From NCBI RefSeq assembly GCF_034424545.1, contig NZ_CP139971.1:558001-622000 (forward strand): a stretch of DNA of 64,000 bases. Reading direction: 5' to 3'. Shown here one piece after another: positions 44,356 through 53,617 of the stretch (position 1 is the first letter of the stretch; the number at the start of each line of letters is the position of its first letter). The position numbers were made by a program, and so were the translations under genes. The DNA comes from Trinickia caryophylli (GTDB lineage: Bacteria > Pseudomonadota > Gammaproteobacteria > Burkholderiales > Burkholderiaceae). The notes beneath the pieces were generated by a model that was not told the DNA's origin, searched no databases, and saw only the letters and a list, made by a program, of their open reading frames with translations.

Positions 44356-45792
44356 ATGAAACGCATGAAAGTCGCCATCGTCGGCGGAGGCGCCGCCGGC
44401 ATTTCCGCCGCGCACGCCCTGCTGCGGGCTCAGGATATCCGGCTGGACATCGAACTACTCGAAGCCCACACACGGTACGGAGGCCGTGCCCTGACGAAGA
44501 AAATCGAATCCCTCGACGGATTCTGCTTCGATATGGGAGCGCAATTCATTCAGGACCCGGAGTACAACCCTTGGGCGTACATCGCGAGACTGCTTGGCTT
44601 CGGTATCCGGGAGGAACCGATCGACAAAAGCTGGTGCTGGGTTCGCACCGCTCAGGGATGGAAAAAAGTAGATGCCAGGGGATATGAGGACGGCGGCGAG
44701 GCACCGATTGCGCAATGGGCCGCCATCGACGAAGTCGAAACCTCGATCAGCGAGAGCTACAACGAAAATCGAAAGGCATTGAACCTTCCTGTGTGTAACG
44801 CACCGGGCAATCCGAACACCCAGGAAAGTCTGCTCGGCTATGGTACGTCCGCCTTCAAACCGCTTACCGAATCGGCCGAGCCGTGGCAGTACCTCGCGGC
44901 CGATCTGGCGCGCCAGAAAGAGCGAGAGGAGGGTTCGGTCTGGCTCGTCCCGAATGTGGGCGTCGGCCGTCTCGTCGAGGAATGGGGGAAGAAGCTCGAG
45001 CAATTCGCGCCGAGCGCGCACACCGGCAACCTGAGCACGTACACCAGCAGGCTCGGAAATATCGTCACCAGGATCAAGGTGAAAAATTCAAAAGTGAAAA
45101 TCGATTATTACGATCGTACCGCCCCCTTCGGCCCGACACAAAACGCGGTCGTGGATGTCTGCATCGTGACGGTGCCGGCAACGAAATTGCGGGACATCAC
45201 GTTTATCCCGCAGTTGCATCAAAACGATGCGATAGAGGCATGCCACGTCAAGCTCGGCTCCTACAAAAAACTGGCGTTCAAACTGGTACCGAACAACGGC
45301 AAGGATGTCTCGCACTATATCCAAGACAACACGAGATATTTCTTGCCGGACGAGAGCGAGCGAGGCGTATGGCAGTACTATCGCCCGGACTTTTTCCCGC
45401 CGGCGGTGTTCCTCGCGGAATGCGCGGGTGACATCGCGGCAGCGCTCGACCAGAAAAATGACGACGCGGTAGTGAATCATTTCCGCTCTCTTTTCGTCAA
45501 ACTCCATGGCGACGATTTGTCGAACGAGGCACTTGTCTATGGAGGCATGACGAATTGGAGCAAGACAGATCGCATCAATGGCGCGTATTCGTACACGGCG
45601 CCGATCGCCAACGGTGCCTCCGACCTCCCCGACGCGTACAACGCGCGCGTGCTGCTGGGCCTGCCCCACGAACCGATTTTCTTCGCCGGCGAGGCGTTAT
45701 TCACCGAGCAGTACGGCACCATCGAGGGCGCATACAAGACTGGGGAAAAGGCGGCGCAGGACGCCATCGCGTTGCTGCGCAAGCTGGCTTGA
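44356..45792 (+). CDS. Flavin amine oxidase-family protein
   Basis: The 478-aa protein has an N-terminal FAD-binding fold (VAIVGGGAAGISAAHALL at 6-23, then LDIELLEAHTRYGGRALT) and the matching C-terminal FAD motif EPIFFAGEALFTEQYGTIEGAY. This is the monoamine oxidase/polyamine oxidase architecture. The segment before it (GGMTNWSKTDRINGAYSY) is usual for the family. No signal peptide is present, so it should act in the cytoplasm. The amine substrate is not evident. AAGGAAACCACCG precedes the ATG. No linked transporter or dehydrogenase was seen other than the MFS gene 190 bp upstream. Confidence 0.83.
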   Translation: MKRMKVAIVGGGAAGISAAHALLRAQDIRLDIELLEAHTRYGGRALTKKIESLDGFCFDMGAQFIQDPEYNPWAYIARLLGFGIREEPIDKSWCWVRTAQGWKKVDARGYEDGGEAPIAQWAAIDEVETSISESYNENRKALNLPVCNAPGNPNTQESLLGYGTSAFKPLTESAEPWQYLAADLARQKEREEGSVWLVPNVGVGRLVEEWGKKLEQFAPSAHTGNLSTYTSRLGNIVTRIKVKNSKVKIDYYDRTAPFGPTQNAVVDVCIVTVPATKLRDITFIPQLHQNDAIEACHVKLGSYKKLAFKLVPNNGKDVSHYIQDNTRYFLPDESERGVWQYYRPDFFPPAVFLAECAGDIAAALDQKNDDAVVNHFRSLFVKLHGDDLSNEALVYGGMTNWSKTDRINGAYSYTAPIANGASDLPDAYNARVLLGLPHEPIFFAGEALFTEQYGTIEGAYKTGEKAAQDAIALLRKLA

Positions 45793-45941
45793 CGCGCAGT
45801 CGGCGATCGAGGCGAAAGCCGTGCGCCATGGCGGGCCGGGATTGCCGATCTTCAAGCGGCTGCGTATCGACTGAGTACCGACCGAGTATCGACTATGTAT
45901 CGGTTACGAGCGCTTCGCCATAATCCGCGAAACCCGAACGA

Positions 45942-47354
45942 TCACACCGCGATAACACAATTGCGCCCATGGTGTTTCGCTCGCCTCAGGCGCTCCTCGG
46001 CCACGCGCATGAGCGCCTCGCCCGTCGCCCCGTCCTGTGCGAATTGCGCAATGCCGATACTGATCGTGACCGAAAACCGATGGCTGCCGCTCTCGAAAAT
46101 GCTGGCCTGCACATCGGAGCGGATCCGCTCCCCGAGCGTCAGCGCAACGTCGATCGCCGCATGCGGCACCAGCAGCATCAATTCCTCGCTACCCGCGCGG
46201 GCCACGCCGTTGTACGGCCGAATGGCATCGATGCAGATGTCGGCGATCCCGCGCAATACGTCGTCCCCCACCGCGCGCCCGAACCGATCGTTGACGCGCG
46301 TGAAGTTGTCGAGATCGAGCGCGAGCACCGAGAACGAAAGTCCGCCCCACTTCGCACGTTCGATCTCGCGTTCGATCGCTTCGACGAAGGTGCGCCGATT
46401 GACGGTCCCGACGAGCGGATCCACGCTGCTCGTCCCTTCGACTTTCTGATTCGTTTTCCGAAGCTCCTGGAGGACCCCTTCGGTGCGTGCCATCGATTCG
46501 CGCAACCGCGCGATCAACGCCTCCTGGCTGTAGATCGCCGAAAACGAGCGCGTCGTACGAAACGCGTGCACGATGCCATAGCTCAGCAACAGAAAACCGG
46601 CCGCGAAGATTGCATGAGCGAGCCACCACATGTGGTTCCATGGCTTGCCGAGCAGGAAGGCCAGCGACGAGAACGCGAACGCGCCAACCGACACCGCGAA
46701 CAGTGTCATCAGCGGCGAATGGATTCGCCGCGCGAACAGGCAGACGACATTGGCCAGCGATACGACGAGCGCGCCGCCCTCGAGCACGAGCCGTGTTGCG
46801 AGTGCCCCGGCCCATGGCGTGTTGGCCAGCGCCGCGACGAGCAAATCGATGACGACAAACGTAATGAGCCAGCTCGACCAGAACCAGCGGTCGACGCGCT
46901 GCCCCTCGCCATCGGGCGAGCGCCGATACGCAATCAACCCGACCATGAGCAGGACGGCCATCAGCAGCCGCGACGCGGGCCCGTAGAGCAGGAACAGCCA
47001 CGGATCGTCATGCGCGAGCGGAGTCAGCATGCCATGCGGCGCATAGACGATAACGAATCCGATGAAACCCAACATCAGCCATCGCAGGATGGGCTCGCCC
47101 GAACGGCGATAACATTGCCACGTGACATAGCTGACGAAAATGCCCTCGAGCGTGGCGATGCCGATCGCGATTTCGTGAAAGCCATGGTTTTCAAACCGCA
47201 ATGCCGGGTCCTGAAAAAAGTGCAGGTAGGCAATCAGGTAACCCGGCAGCAACGCGAATGCGACCAGCAGGATGCGCGCATACCAGCGCGTAACGGCCAG
47301 CACGATGGGTGTTGGCTCGCCGACCGAAGGCGCGAGCGATGAAGTGTCGGTCAT
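45942..47354 (-). CDS. Membrane GGDEF-domain protein with degenerate active site
   Basis: The 470-aa protein has about eight transmembrane helices in the first 265 residues, a short coiled coil (about 275-305) and a GGDEF domain (about 310-470). The domain keeps DPLVGTVNRRTF and DLDNFTRVNDRFG, but the catalytic GGDEF motif reads AGSEE at 387-391. Loss of the second acidic and aromatic positions makes cyclic-di-GMP synthesis unlikely; it may act as a GTP or c-di-GMP sensor. The C-terminal ISIGIAQF and A.ERL.RAK.HGRN features are normal. It converges on the amine oxidase gene. Confidence 0.85.
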   Translation of the reverse strand: MTDTSSLAPSVGEPTPIVLAVTRWYARILLVAFALLPGYLIAYLHFFQDPALRFENHGFHEIAIGIATLEGIFVSYVTWQCYRRSGEPILRWLMLGFIGFVIVYAPHGMLTPLAHDDPWLFLLYGPASRLLMAVLLMVGLIAYRRSPDGEGQRVDRWFWSSWLITFVVIDLLVAALANTPWAGALATRLVLEGGALVVSLANVVCLFARRIHSPLMTLFAVSVGAFAFSSLAFLLGKPWNHMWWLAHAIFAAGFLLLSYGIVHAFRTTRSFSAIYSQEALIARLRESMARTEGVLQELRKTNQKVEGTSSVDPLVGTVNRRTFVEAIEREIERAKWGGLSFSVLALDLDNFTRVNDRFGRAVGDDVLRGIADICIDAIRPYNGVARAGSEELMLLVPHAAIDVALTLGERIRSDVQASIFESGSHRFSVTISIGIAQFAQDGATGEALMRVAEERLRRAKHHGRNCVIAV

Positions 47355-47756
47355 GATGACGGCCCGTCTTTCTCTCTCTCTAGTCTTATTGTGTTCGCTC
47401 GGCAGCGCCTTTCTTTCAGCTACGCCGCCGGGCTACGCGCATTCTACGGAAATTCGAGGAATCGCGACTTTGAAACGCGCATTGATTCTGCCCGGTTGGA
47501 AAACGTGCCGTGGGCCAATGTCCAGATCGACTCATTCCGCCTCAATTCAATTCGAATCAGGCTGAACCGTTCTGTATGCAATCGTTTGCGTAATGCGTCG
47601 TAATATTATCGCGTCTGCAAAATGCCAGACGAGGCAATGTCGCAAATCTCCCGCCGGCGCCGGACATTGCCTCCGGCGGCGTCGAGGAAGCCGGCGGATC
47701 TCGTCGCCGGACGGAAGCCGAAAACGCGCGGCGGCCGAGTCCCGCGCCCGGCCCTC
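47355..47756. other. Non-coding gap upstream of the GGDEF gene
   Basis: About 400 bp with no supported gene; the leftward promoter of the GGDEF gene must lie at its left end. Short frames here lack ribosome sites and domains. No repeats or hairpins with T-runs were noticed. Confidence 0.45.
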
Positions 47757-48371
47757 TCAGCGTATGCGCGTGGCGGACACCACCCCGGCGCCTTGGCTTG
47801 CGCCGCTGGCCGGACGCAGCTTGACGTCCCAGCGTCCCTCGCTCGCATAAGGCAACTGCGCGAGCGCGCTGTCGACGAGATACGGGAACGCCTCGTTCTC
47901 GTCAGCGCGATGATCGCTGCGCTCCGCGCGCACCTTGTAGACTTCGTGCCCATTTTCACGGTCGAAAAACCGCAACGTCAGCGAATGGACGTAAGTCTTT
48001 TGCCACGGCCACGAAAACACGGCGCGCGACCCATTGCTGCCGCAGTCGCCGCCTGGCTCGCATGTTTCGCCGCTGGCAACTGAAATCGATTGCAGGCGGG
48101 TATCGTAAGCCAGCGAAACGCTGTAGCGCGCCTGCCCACCGTCAACCGCATCGAATCCGCCGCGCGCAAGCGCCGTGCTCACGAGCGCGCGGTAACGCGT
48201 CGCGTCACGGCGGGCCGAATCGATCGGATCGTTCGTCAGCACGTAGGTCCGTGCGCCTTTGCCGATTTCGGCAGGCGCCCCCTTCGTCACGGTCACTTCG
48301 GTTCCGATGCCGGCGCATCCCGCAAGCATCGCCGCGCTCACCATCGTCAGCACTGTTGTCCTTCTCACCAT
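47757..48371 (-). CDS. DUF4136-like lipoprotein
   Basis: The 204-aa protein has a signal peptide ending in the lipobox LAGC (Cys19), so it should be lipid-anchored in the envelope. The mature part, starting TEVTVTKGAPAEIGKGARTY and including DATRYRALVSTALARGGFDA and RYSVSLAYDTRL, is consistent with the DUF4136 group of outer-membrane lipoproteins. Function is unknown. Its start is 24 bp downstream of the CHASE2 kinase stop on the same strand, so it may be the last gene of that operon. Confidence 0.72.
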   Translation of the reverse strand: MVRRTTVLTMVSAAMLAGCAGIGTEVTVTKGAPAEIGKGARTYVLTNDPIDSARRDATRYRALVSTALARGGFDAVDGGQARYSVSLAYDTRLQSISVASGETCEPGGDCGSNGSRAVFSWPWQKTYVHSLTLRFFDRENGHEVYKVRAERSDHRADENEAFPYLVDSALAQLPYASEGRWDVKLRPASGASQGAGVVSATRIR

Positions 48372-48395
48372 GTTCCCCGCTTCATCGATCCGTCA

Positions 48396-50831
48396 TCATG
48401 CGGCAGCCGTCGTTTCCAGCAAGGGCAGCGCAATCGTCACCGTGGTGCCTTCGCCCGGCGCGCTGTCGACGTGCACCTCTCCGCTGTGCCGCGTCACGAC
48501 CGCCTTGATGAAAGCCATGCCGAGGCCGGCGCCGTTGGTCGTCGGTTGCCCCGGGGAATGAAAGCGTCGGAAAGGCTCGAACAGATGCGCCTGCATTTCC
48601 TTCGGTATGCCATAGCCTTCGTCGGACACCGAGCATTGCACATAATGCGTCCCTCGTCTCGCGACGCTGATCACCACGATAGTCGCGTTGGGGCTGTATT
48701 TGACCGCATTGTTGATGATGTTCGACATCGCACGCGTCATCAGCGAGCGATCGGCCGATACCCAATACTCTTCGCTGTCCAGCCGGACTTCGATGCGAAC
48801 ATCTTTTGCGCGCGCCTGCGGCCACACTTCGTCGCTCGCATCGATGACGATATCGCCGAAGCTGACGGGCTCGAGCGCATAGGCCTGCGATTCCGCCCGC
48901 GCTAGCTGGACGAAATCGTCGGCAAGATTCAATGCGCGCTGAGCATGCCGCTCGATGCGCTCGAGCAGCACGCGCGTGCGCTCGGATTCGTTATTCGAGC
49001 GCTCCAACTCGACGAGCGCGAGAATCGATGCATGGCGCGAGCGCATATCGTGCGAGAGCAGCCGGAGGGCATCTTCGCGCCCGCGCTCGGCCGCATGCAG
49101 CGCCGTCACCTCGACCAGCGCGGCTACCCAGCTGCCCGACTCCTCTCCGCGCTCGTTGCGGCACCGCGCATAGCGCAGCAGATAATCGTGCCCCGTGTGA
49201 TCGCGCACTTCGAGACCGCGCTTGACGACACCGACCTGGCGACCCGTCGGATCGAGCACGCGCGGCCAGCCCGTGCGAACCTCGGCCTCGAGCTCCGCCG
49301 GCGTATCGATTGCCTTGATCAGCGAGAATCCGCCCAGCACGTGGCTTAGCGGCCGCCCTTTGGGTTCGGGGCTGTCGAGCCTCGCGAAGTGCGCGCGCGC
49401 GGCCTTGTTGACGAGCAGGACGATGCCCACGCGATCCGCCACGATCACGGGCTCGGGCACGCTGTTCAGGCTGTCCCAGACGAAGCGCTTCATGTCCTGC
49501 AAGCGCTGAGCCGCACGCTCCACCAATACGATCTGGCGCTCGAGCACATCGCCGCCGAATGAGTATTGCGTGATGTCGGGCTCCGGCAGCAAATCCGGTT
49601 CGCTATCGAGAATGGCCAGCTCGCGCCGCAGCCGGGACATCGTCATCTCGAGCCGCCGCCAGCTCCAGAGCGGATAAAGCAACACCAGCGCGGCCATCGC
49701 GGGCACGGGGGAAATCCAGAGATCGAGCGCGCCGAGCAACAGCGCGCTGCCGGCCAGGACGACCACGCAGAGCAAGACCGTGAGAAGGAGCGAGCGCCAC
49801 GGGGAGAGTACGAAGAAGCCCGCGAGCAGCACGAGCGCGAACGCGAGCGATGCCGTTGCCACCCACGGCCGCGGCACGGGGTGAATGAGTTGATCGGACA
49901 GCAGCGCGCTTAAAACGTCGGCATGCAATGCCACGTCCGACGCGGGGCCATCGTCGCCCGAAACGGGCGTCATCAGGCGACCATGCACGCCGGCCGCCGT
50001 CACGCCGACGAACACGATCTTGCCGCTCAGCGTCTGCGCCGAAATTTGCCCGTCCAGCAGCTTCGCGGCTGACACGTGGGCCCGCGAATGCGCGCTCGCA
50101 CCGAACGGAATGAGTACGCGCCCGCCCTCGCCCTCGCGCACGTTCGTAGGGTCGGGCTTTCCCTGCGACAGGTACCGTCCATCCGCCAAGGCGATGGCGC
50201 CTTCGCGAATCGCCCGGAAAAGCGGCACGTCGATGTAGGGCCAACGCCGCGTCCCGTCGCTTTCCGTCAAGGCCACGCCGCGCACGACGCCATCCGCATC
50301 GGCTTCGAAATCGATGTGGCCGATGCCTGCGGCCGCGTCGCGAAATGCCTGTTGCGGCAACTCGGCAATGGGCAGAACGTCGTTCGGGACCCGCCGGAGC
50401 GTGAGCGGCAGGAACGTCGGCACCTTGCGCAGCGCCTCGGACAGAGGCGCTTCCCCTCGCCACGGATCGGTCAGCAACACGTCGTAGACGATCGCGGCCG
50501 CGCCGGCATCGGCCGCTGCCGCCAGCAGGCGCGCCTGCAGTTCGCGCGACCACGGCCACCGCCCGAACTGCCGGATCGTCGCATCGTCGATCTCGACCAT
50601 GGCGATCTCGGGCGCGAGTGCCCGCGGATGCAATTGGAGCAGCTTGTCATAGATGCGCCGGTCGAGCCCCGCCGTGGCATTGCCGAGGCTGCATGCGAAT
50701 ACCACGGCCATCCCGATGCATGTGATCGCGAACCACTCGAGCAGATAGCGGCGCGTTTCGGGTCTCATCCGTTTATGCCGCGAGGGCGGCCCGCTCGATA
50801 ACGGCCATCGGCTCGAGGAGTCCTGAGTCAT
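48396..50831 (-). CDS. CHASE2 sensor histidine kinase
   Basis: The start at 50831 (MTQDSSSRW) gives 811 aa. An N-terminal helix is followed by a periplasmic CHASE2 domain (IAMVEIDDATIRQFGRWPWS, then AAAIVYDVLLTDPWRG and GKIVFVGVTAAGVHGRLMTP), then a cluster of transmembrane helices and a PAS-like domain. The dimerisation motif is LSHDMRSRHASILALVELE, with His as phospho-acceptor. The ATPase domain has MSNIINNAVKYSPNA, DEGYGI and NGAGLGMAFIKAV. The ATG overlaps the end of the FecR gene region (12 bp apart). With FecR and the divergent OmpR-type regulator it forms a conserved signalling set in proteobacteria. Confidence 0.9.
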   Translation of the reverse strand: MTQDSSSRWPLSSGPPSRHKRMRPETRRYLLEWFAITCIGMAVVFACSLGNATAGLDRRIYDKLLQLHPRALAPEIAMVEIDDATIRQFGRWPWSRELQARLLAAAADAGAAAIVYDVLLTDPWRGEAPLSEALRKVPTFLPLTLRRVPNDVLPIAELPQQAFRDAAAGIGHIDFEADADGVVRGVALTESDGTRRWPYIDVPLFRAIREGAIALADGRYLSQGKPDPTNVREGEGGRVLIPFGASAHSRAHVSAAKLLDGQISAQTLSGKIVFVGVTAAGVHGRLMTPVSGDDGPASDVALHADVLSALLSDQLIHPVPRPWVATASLAFALVLLAGFFVLSPWRSLLLTVLLCVVVLAGSALLLGALDLWISPVPAMAALVLLYPLWSWRRLEMTMSRLRRELAILDSEPDLLPEPDITQYSFGGDVLERQIVLVERAAQRLQDMKRFVWDSLNSVPEPVIVADRVGIVLLVNKAARAHFARLDSPEPKGRPLSHVLGGFSLIKAIDTPAELEAEVRTGWPRVLDPTGRQVGVVKRGLEVRDHTGHDYLLRYARCRNERGEESGSWVAALVEVTALHAAERGREDALRLLSHDMRSRHASILALVELERSNNESERTRVLLERIERHAQRALNLADDFVQLARAESQAYALEPVSFGDIVIDASDEVWPQARAKDVRIEVRLDSEEYWVSADRSLMTRAMSNIINNAVKYSPNATIVVISVARRGTHYVQCSVSDEGYGIPKEMQAHLFEPFRRFHSPGQPTTNGAGLGMAFIKAVVTRHSGEVHVDSAPGEGTTVTIALPLLETTAAA

Positions 50832-50842
50832 GTGCCGCCCGG

Positions 50843-52285
50843 TCAATAGGCAAGCGTGAACGAGCGCACGCCGGCCGGGGTTTCATAGAAACGACCGTTC
50901 TCGAATTGCTCGGCAACGACGGTCCAGTGGTAGACGCCTGCCGGCAAGCCGCTGACGACGAACTCGTCCCCGGCAATGTCGACGGCATCGACGAGCCGCT
51001 CTTCGAGTGCCTCGTCGCGCGCCAGGATGAAACGAAAATGCGTGGCAACGCCCGGGCGGCCGACGAGCCAGCGAAAACGATAATCGCGCGATCCTGCGAC
51101 ACGCGCCGCCGAGGCCGAGACTGCGTTGCGGCGCCGTTCGAACGCATAGACGGCCGGGCGCCCTTCGAGACCATACTCGTCGATGGCGGAAAGGCGGACG
51201 AAATACGTACCGTCGTCGAGATCGGAAAACGATGCATGGGGCGTGTCGACGCGCTGATCGCGAATCAGATCGATCGCCCCCGCATCGCGCGCGATCATCA
51301 CCCGGTAGCGGCTGGCCCCCTCTAGCGGCACGATATCGAACGCGGCTTCGGCACCGTCTTGTGTCTTCGCGGGGTGCTCGAGCGCAGGCGCGGGCAGCAA
51401 GGGCACCGGCGCCCCGACCGCTCCGCCGTCGGGCGTGACGCTGCCGTATCCTGCCGCCAGGAATTGCGCGGGCAGCGTCTGGCGCACGCGTTCGAACGCC
51501 GCCTGCCGCTCCTTCGGCGAGCCCGACGCTGCCGTCTTGTCCACCGCAACGGCGCCATCGAGCACCTCCACGGCCGCAGCCCGCTGGCCATAGCTGACGC
51601 TGAACCGCGTGCCGCGCACGCCCGCGACGATCGTCGGTGCGTGCACTTCGAAACGGTCGTCGCGCTCTTTGGCATGCGTCACTTCGCTCGCGACCTCGCC
51701 TTTACGCAGTTGCACGATGCGATGGGTCGCACCCGTCAATACCGTGCGGTTGAGCGTGCTGAAGCTCGCACTGCTGTCGGGCGGAAGACCGACGTGCGTG
51801 CCGTCGTCGAACTCCACCGTGATGAAGCCGTCCGCACCCGTGCGGATCAGATCGCCCTCGCTGAGCGCCATGCCCTTGCGCACGGGCACGGGCGGAAGCC
51901 GCTCGAACGCACGCGTGACCTGCCCGCTGGTCGCGACCACGCGCAGCGCCAGCGGCTCGCGCTTGAGCAATTCGGGCGGAATGCGCAGCTTCGTGCCCGG
52001 CTGGAGCCGGCGCGGCGCCGCAACGCGATTGAGACGGCTCAATGCGTGCCAATCCGCCGGATCGCGCAGATAACGCTCCGCCACGCTGTACAGCGTATCG
52101 CCCGGCTGGGCTACATAGGTGGCGAAATTGGATGCGGGCTCGCGCTCGGCGGAAAACACAGGGTTCGATGTGGCTTGCAACGCGATTGCCGCAAAAATGG
52201 CAGCGGACGCGCGCAAAACGAAAAGCCCTCTGCTTGTCGATCCGCGCATCGCGCCCTGACCGACAGCGGCGTGCAATGATGACAT
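50843..52285 (-). CDS. LysM-FecR domain periplasmic protein
   Basis: The 480-aa protein has a signal peptide (LRASAAIFAAIALQATSN, cleavage near residue 46). A LysM domain at about 55-105 (YVAQPGDTLYSVAERYLRD, then LQPGTKLRIP) should bind peptidoglycan. A FecR domain follows (about 120-250), with LSEGDLIRTGADGFITVEF and APTIVAGVRGTRFSVSYG. The C-terminal ~170 residues form fibronectin-like or beta-rich repeats (GTYFVRLSAIDEYGLEG). A sensory or scaffold role for the linked CHASE2 kinase is likely. The kinase gene begins 12 bp downstream. Confidence 0.88.
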   Translation of the reverse strand: MSSLHAAVGQGAMRGSTSRGLFVLRASAAIFAAIALQATSNPVFSAEREPASNFATYVAQPGDTLYSVAERYLRDPADWHALSRLNRVAAPRRLQPGTKLRIPPELLKREPLALRVVATSGQVTRAFERLPPVPVRKGMALSEGDLIRTGADGFITVEFDDGTHVGLPPDSSASFSTLNRTVLTGATHRIVQLRKGEVASEVTHAKERDDRFEVHAPTIVAGVRGTRFSVSYGQRAAAVEVLDGAVAVDKTAASGSPKERQAAFERVRQTLPAQFLAAGYGSVTPDGGAVGAPVPLLPAPALEHPAKTQDGAEAAFDIVPLEGASRYRVMIARDAGAIDLIRDQRVDTPHASFSDLDDGTYFVRLSAIDEYGLEGRPAVYAFERRRNAVSASAARVAGSRDYRFRWLVGRPGVATHFRFILARDEALEERLVDAVDIAGDEFVVSGLPAGVYHWTVVAEQFENGRFYETPAGVRSFTLAY

Positions 52286-52553
52286 CGTATCCGAAGAAAA
52301 AAAAAGTCATCGAATATTACGCAGGCAATGGTCTTTTTTCAACGATAGCCGGCATAAACGGAAGAGATCGCGCGCGCGATACGAATCGACGCGATCGACG
52401 CAGGATTCTAAACAATTGTCAAATCCCCAAACGCCCACATCGTGGCACGAATGCCTGATTTCCGCCCAAGCGCTAGAATGCGCACGTCGTCGCGAACGCG
52501 GCGATCATGACAGCGAAAAAATTCGCGCGCCCTGGCGGCTCGGAGATTCGACA

Positions 52554-53252
52554 GTGAAAATTGCTTATCTGGAAGACGAAGAAAGCCAGATCCAACACGT
52601 TAGCGCAGTGCTGGCGAAAAAAGGACACCACTGCCATCCATTCATGGACGGCAGCCATCTTATCCGCCAATTGAAGCGCGAGACCTTCGACATGTTATTG
52701 CTCGATTGGCAAACGCCGGGCGTATCGGGCCATCGGGTGCTGCAATGGGCGCGCGAAAACCTCAGCGAGCGCGTACCGATCATCTTCATGACGAGCCGTT
52801 CCGCCGAAGCGGACATCGTCTCGGCGCTGAACGCGGGCGCCGACGATTACATGATCAAACCGATCCGCGCCGAGGAACTGCTCGCCCGCATCGACGCGCT
52901 CGCGCGGCGCGCCAACCTGCAGCCCAACCCCGCGCCGCAATCGATCGAAGTCGGCCGTTACAGAATCGACCCCGTTACGCGCACGTGCTTCATCGACGGT
53001 CAGGCGGTCGAGCTGACGAGCCGCGAGTTCGACCTTGCACTGCTGATGTTTCGTTATTTAGGGCGCATCCTCTCGCGCGAGCACATCGGCGGCACCGTCT
53101 GGGGTCAATCGCCCAACGCCATTTCGCGCACGCTCGATACCCATATGTCGAGGGTACGCGCCAAATTGCAACTGCGTCCGGAAAACGGCCTGCGCCTCAC
53201 ACCGGTGTATGGCCACGGCTACCGGCTCGACGTGGTCGACGACATTCAATAA
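52554..53252 (+). CDS. OmpR-family response regulator divergent from the CHASE2/FecR genes
   Basis: I use the GTG at 52554, preceded by GGAG, because the protein then begins directly at the receiver fold (KIAYLEDEESQ); the frame is open to 52416. The 232-aa product has Asp51 (LLLDWQTPG), Thr in FMTSRS and Lys in IKPIRAEEL. A winged-helix domain follows, with LTSREFDLALLMFRYLGRIL and SRVRAKLQLRPENGLRLTPV. It lies divergent from the LysM-FecR and CHASE2 kinase genes across about 270 bp and is the probable partner regulator of that kinase. Confidence 0.9.
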   Translation: MKIAYLEDEESQIQHVSAVLAKKGHHCHPFMDGSHLIRQLKRETFDMLLLDWQTPGVSGHRVLQWARENLSERVPIIFMTSRSAEADIVSALNAGADDYMIKPIRAEELLARIDALARRANLQPNPAPQSIEVGRYRIDPVTRTCFIDGQAVELTSREFDLALLMFRYLGRILSREHIGGTVWGQSPNAISRTLDTHMSRVRAKLQLRPENGLRLTPVYGHGYRLDVVDDIQ

Positions 53253-53617
53253 CAGGCGGGACTCAGCGGGCTCGGCGGGCCCGCCAGCGCACGCGGATCT
53301 TGCGGCGCGCCGTGCACGGGCGATGCCCGAACCGCAGCACTCACACGGGCCGCCGCTCGTCCTGGCATCGATACGGCAAACGATTGCCCGCTCCAGGTTC
53401 CAGCAAATTCGCAAAAATCGGATGCGATCCTAATGTCGCAGCAGCCGGGCTGCGGCCAGCGCACGGATAAAACCGGAGAACGGCGACGCCCTGCGGTTTT
53501 CCCTTACGGCGTATCAATTTTTTCGCTCCTCCGCCGTTATCGAATGTATCGATCAAATTGGCGCGGCTCGCTTTCCACGAGCCGTGTCCGGCTTTTCCAG
53601 AGGTCATTCGAGGGCTG
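53253..53617. other. Gap between the response regulator and the hybrid kinase
   Basis: About 365 bp with no supported gene. It should hold the promoter of the hybrid kinase gene. The reading frame of that kinase is open back to 53558, but the leading residues look non-coding. No clear terminator was found for the preceding regulator gene. Confidence 0.45.
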
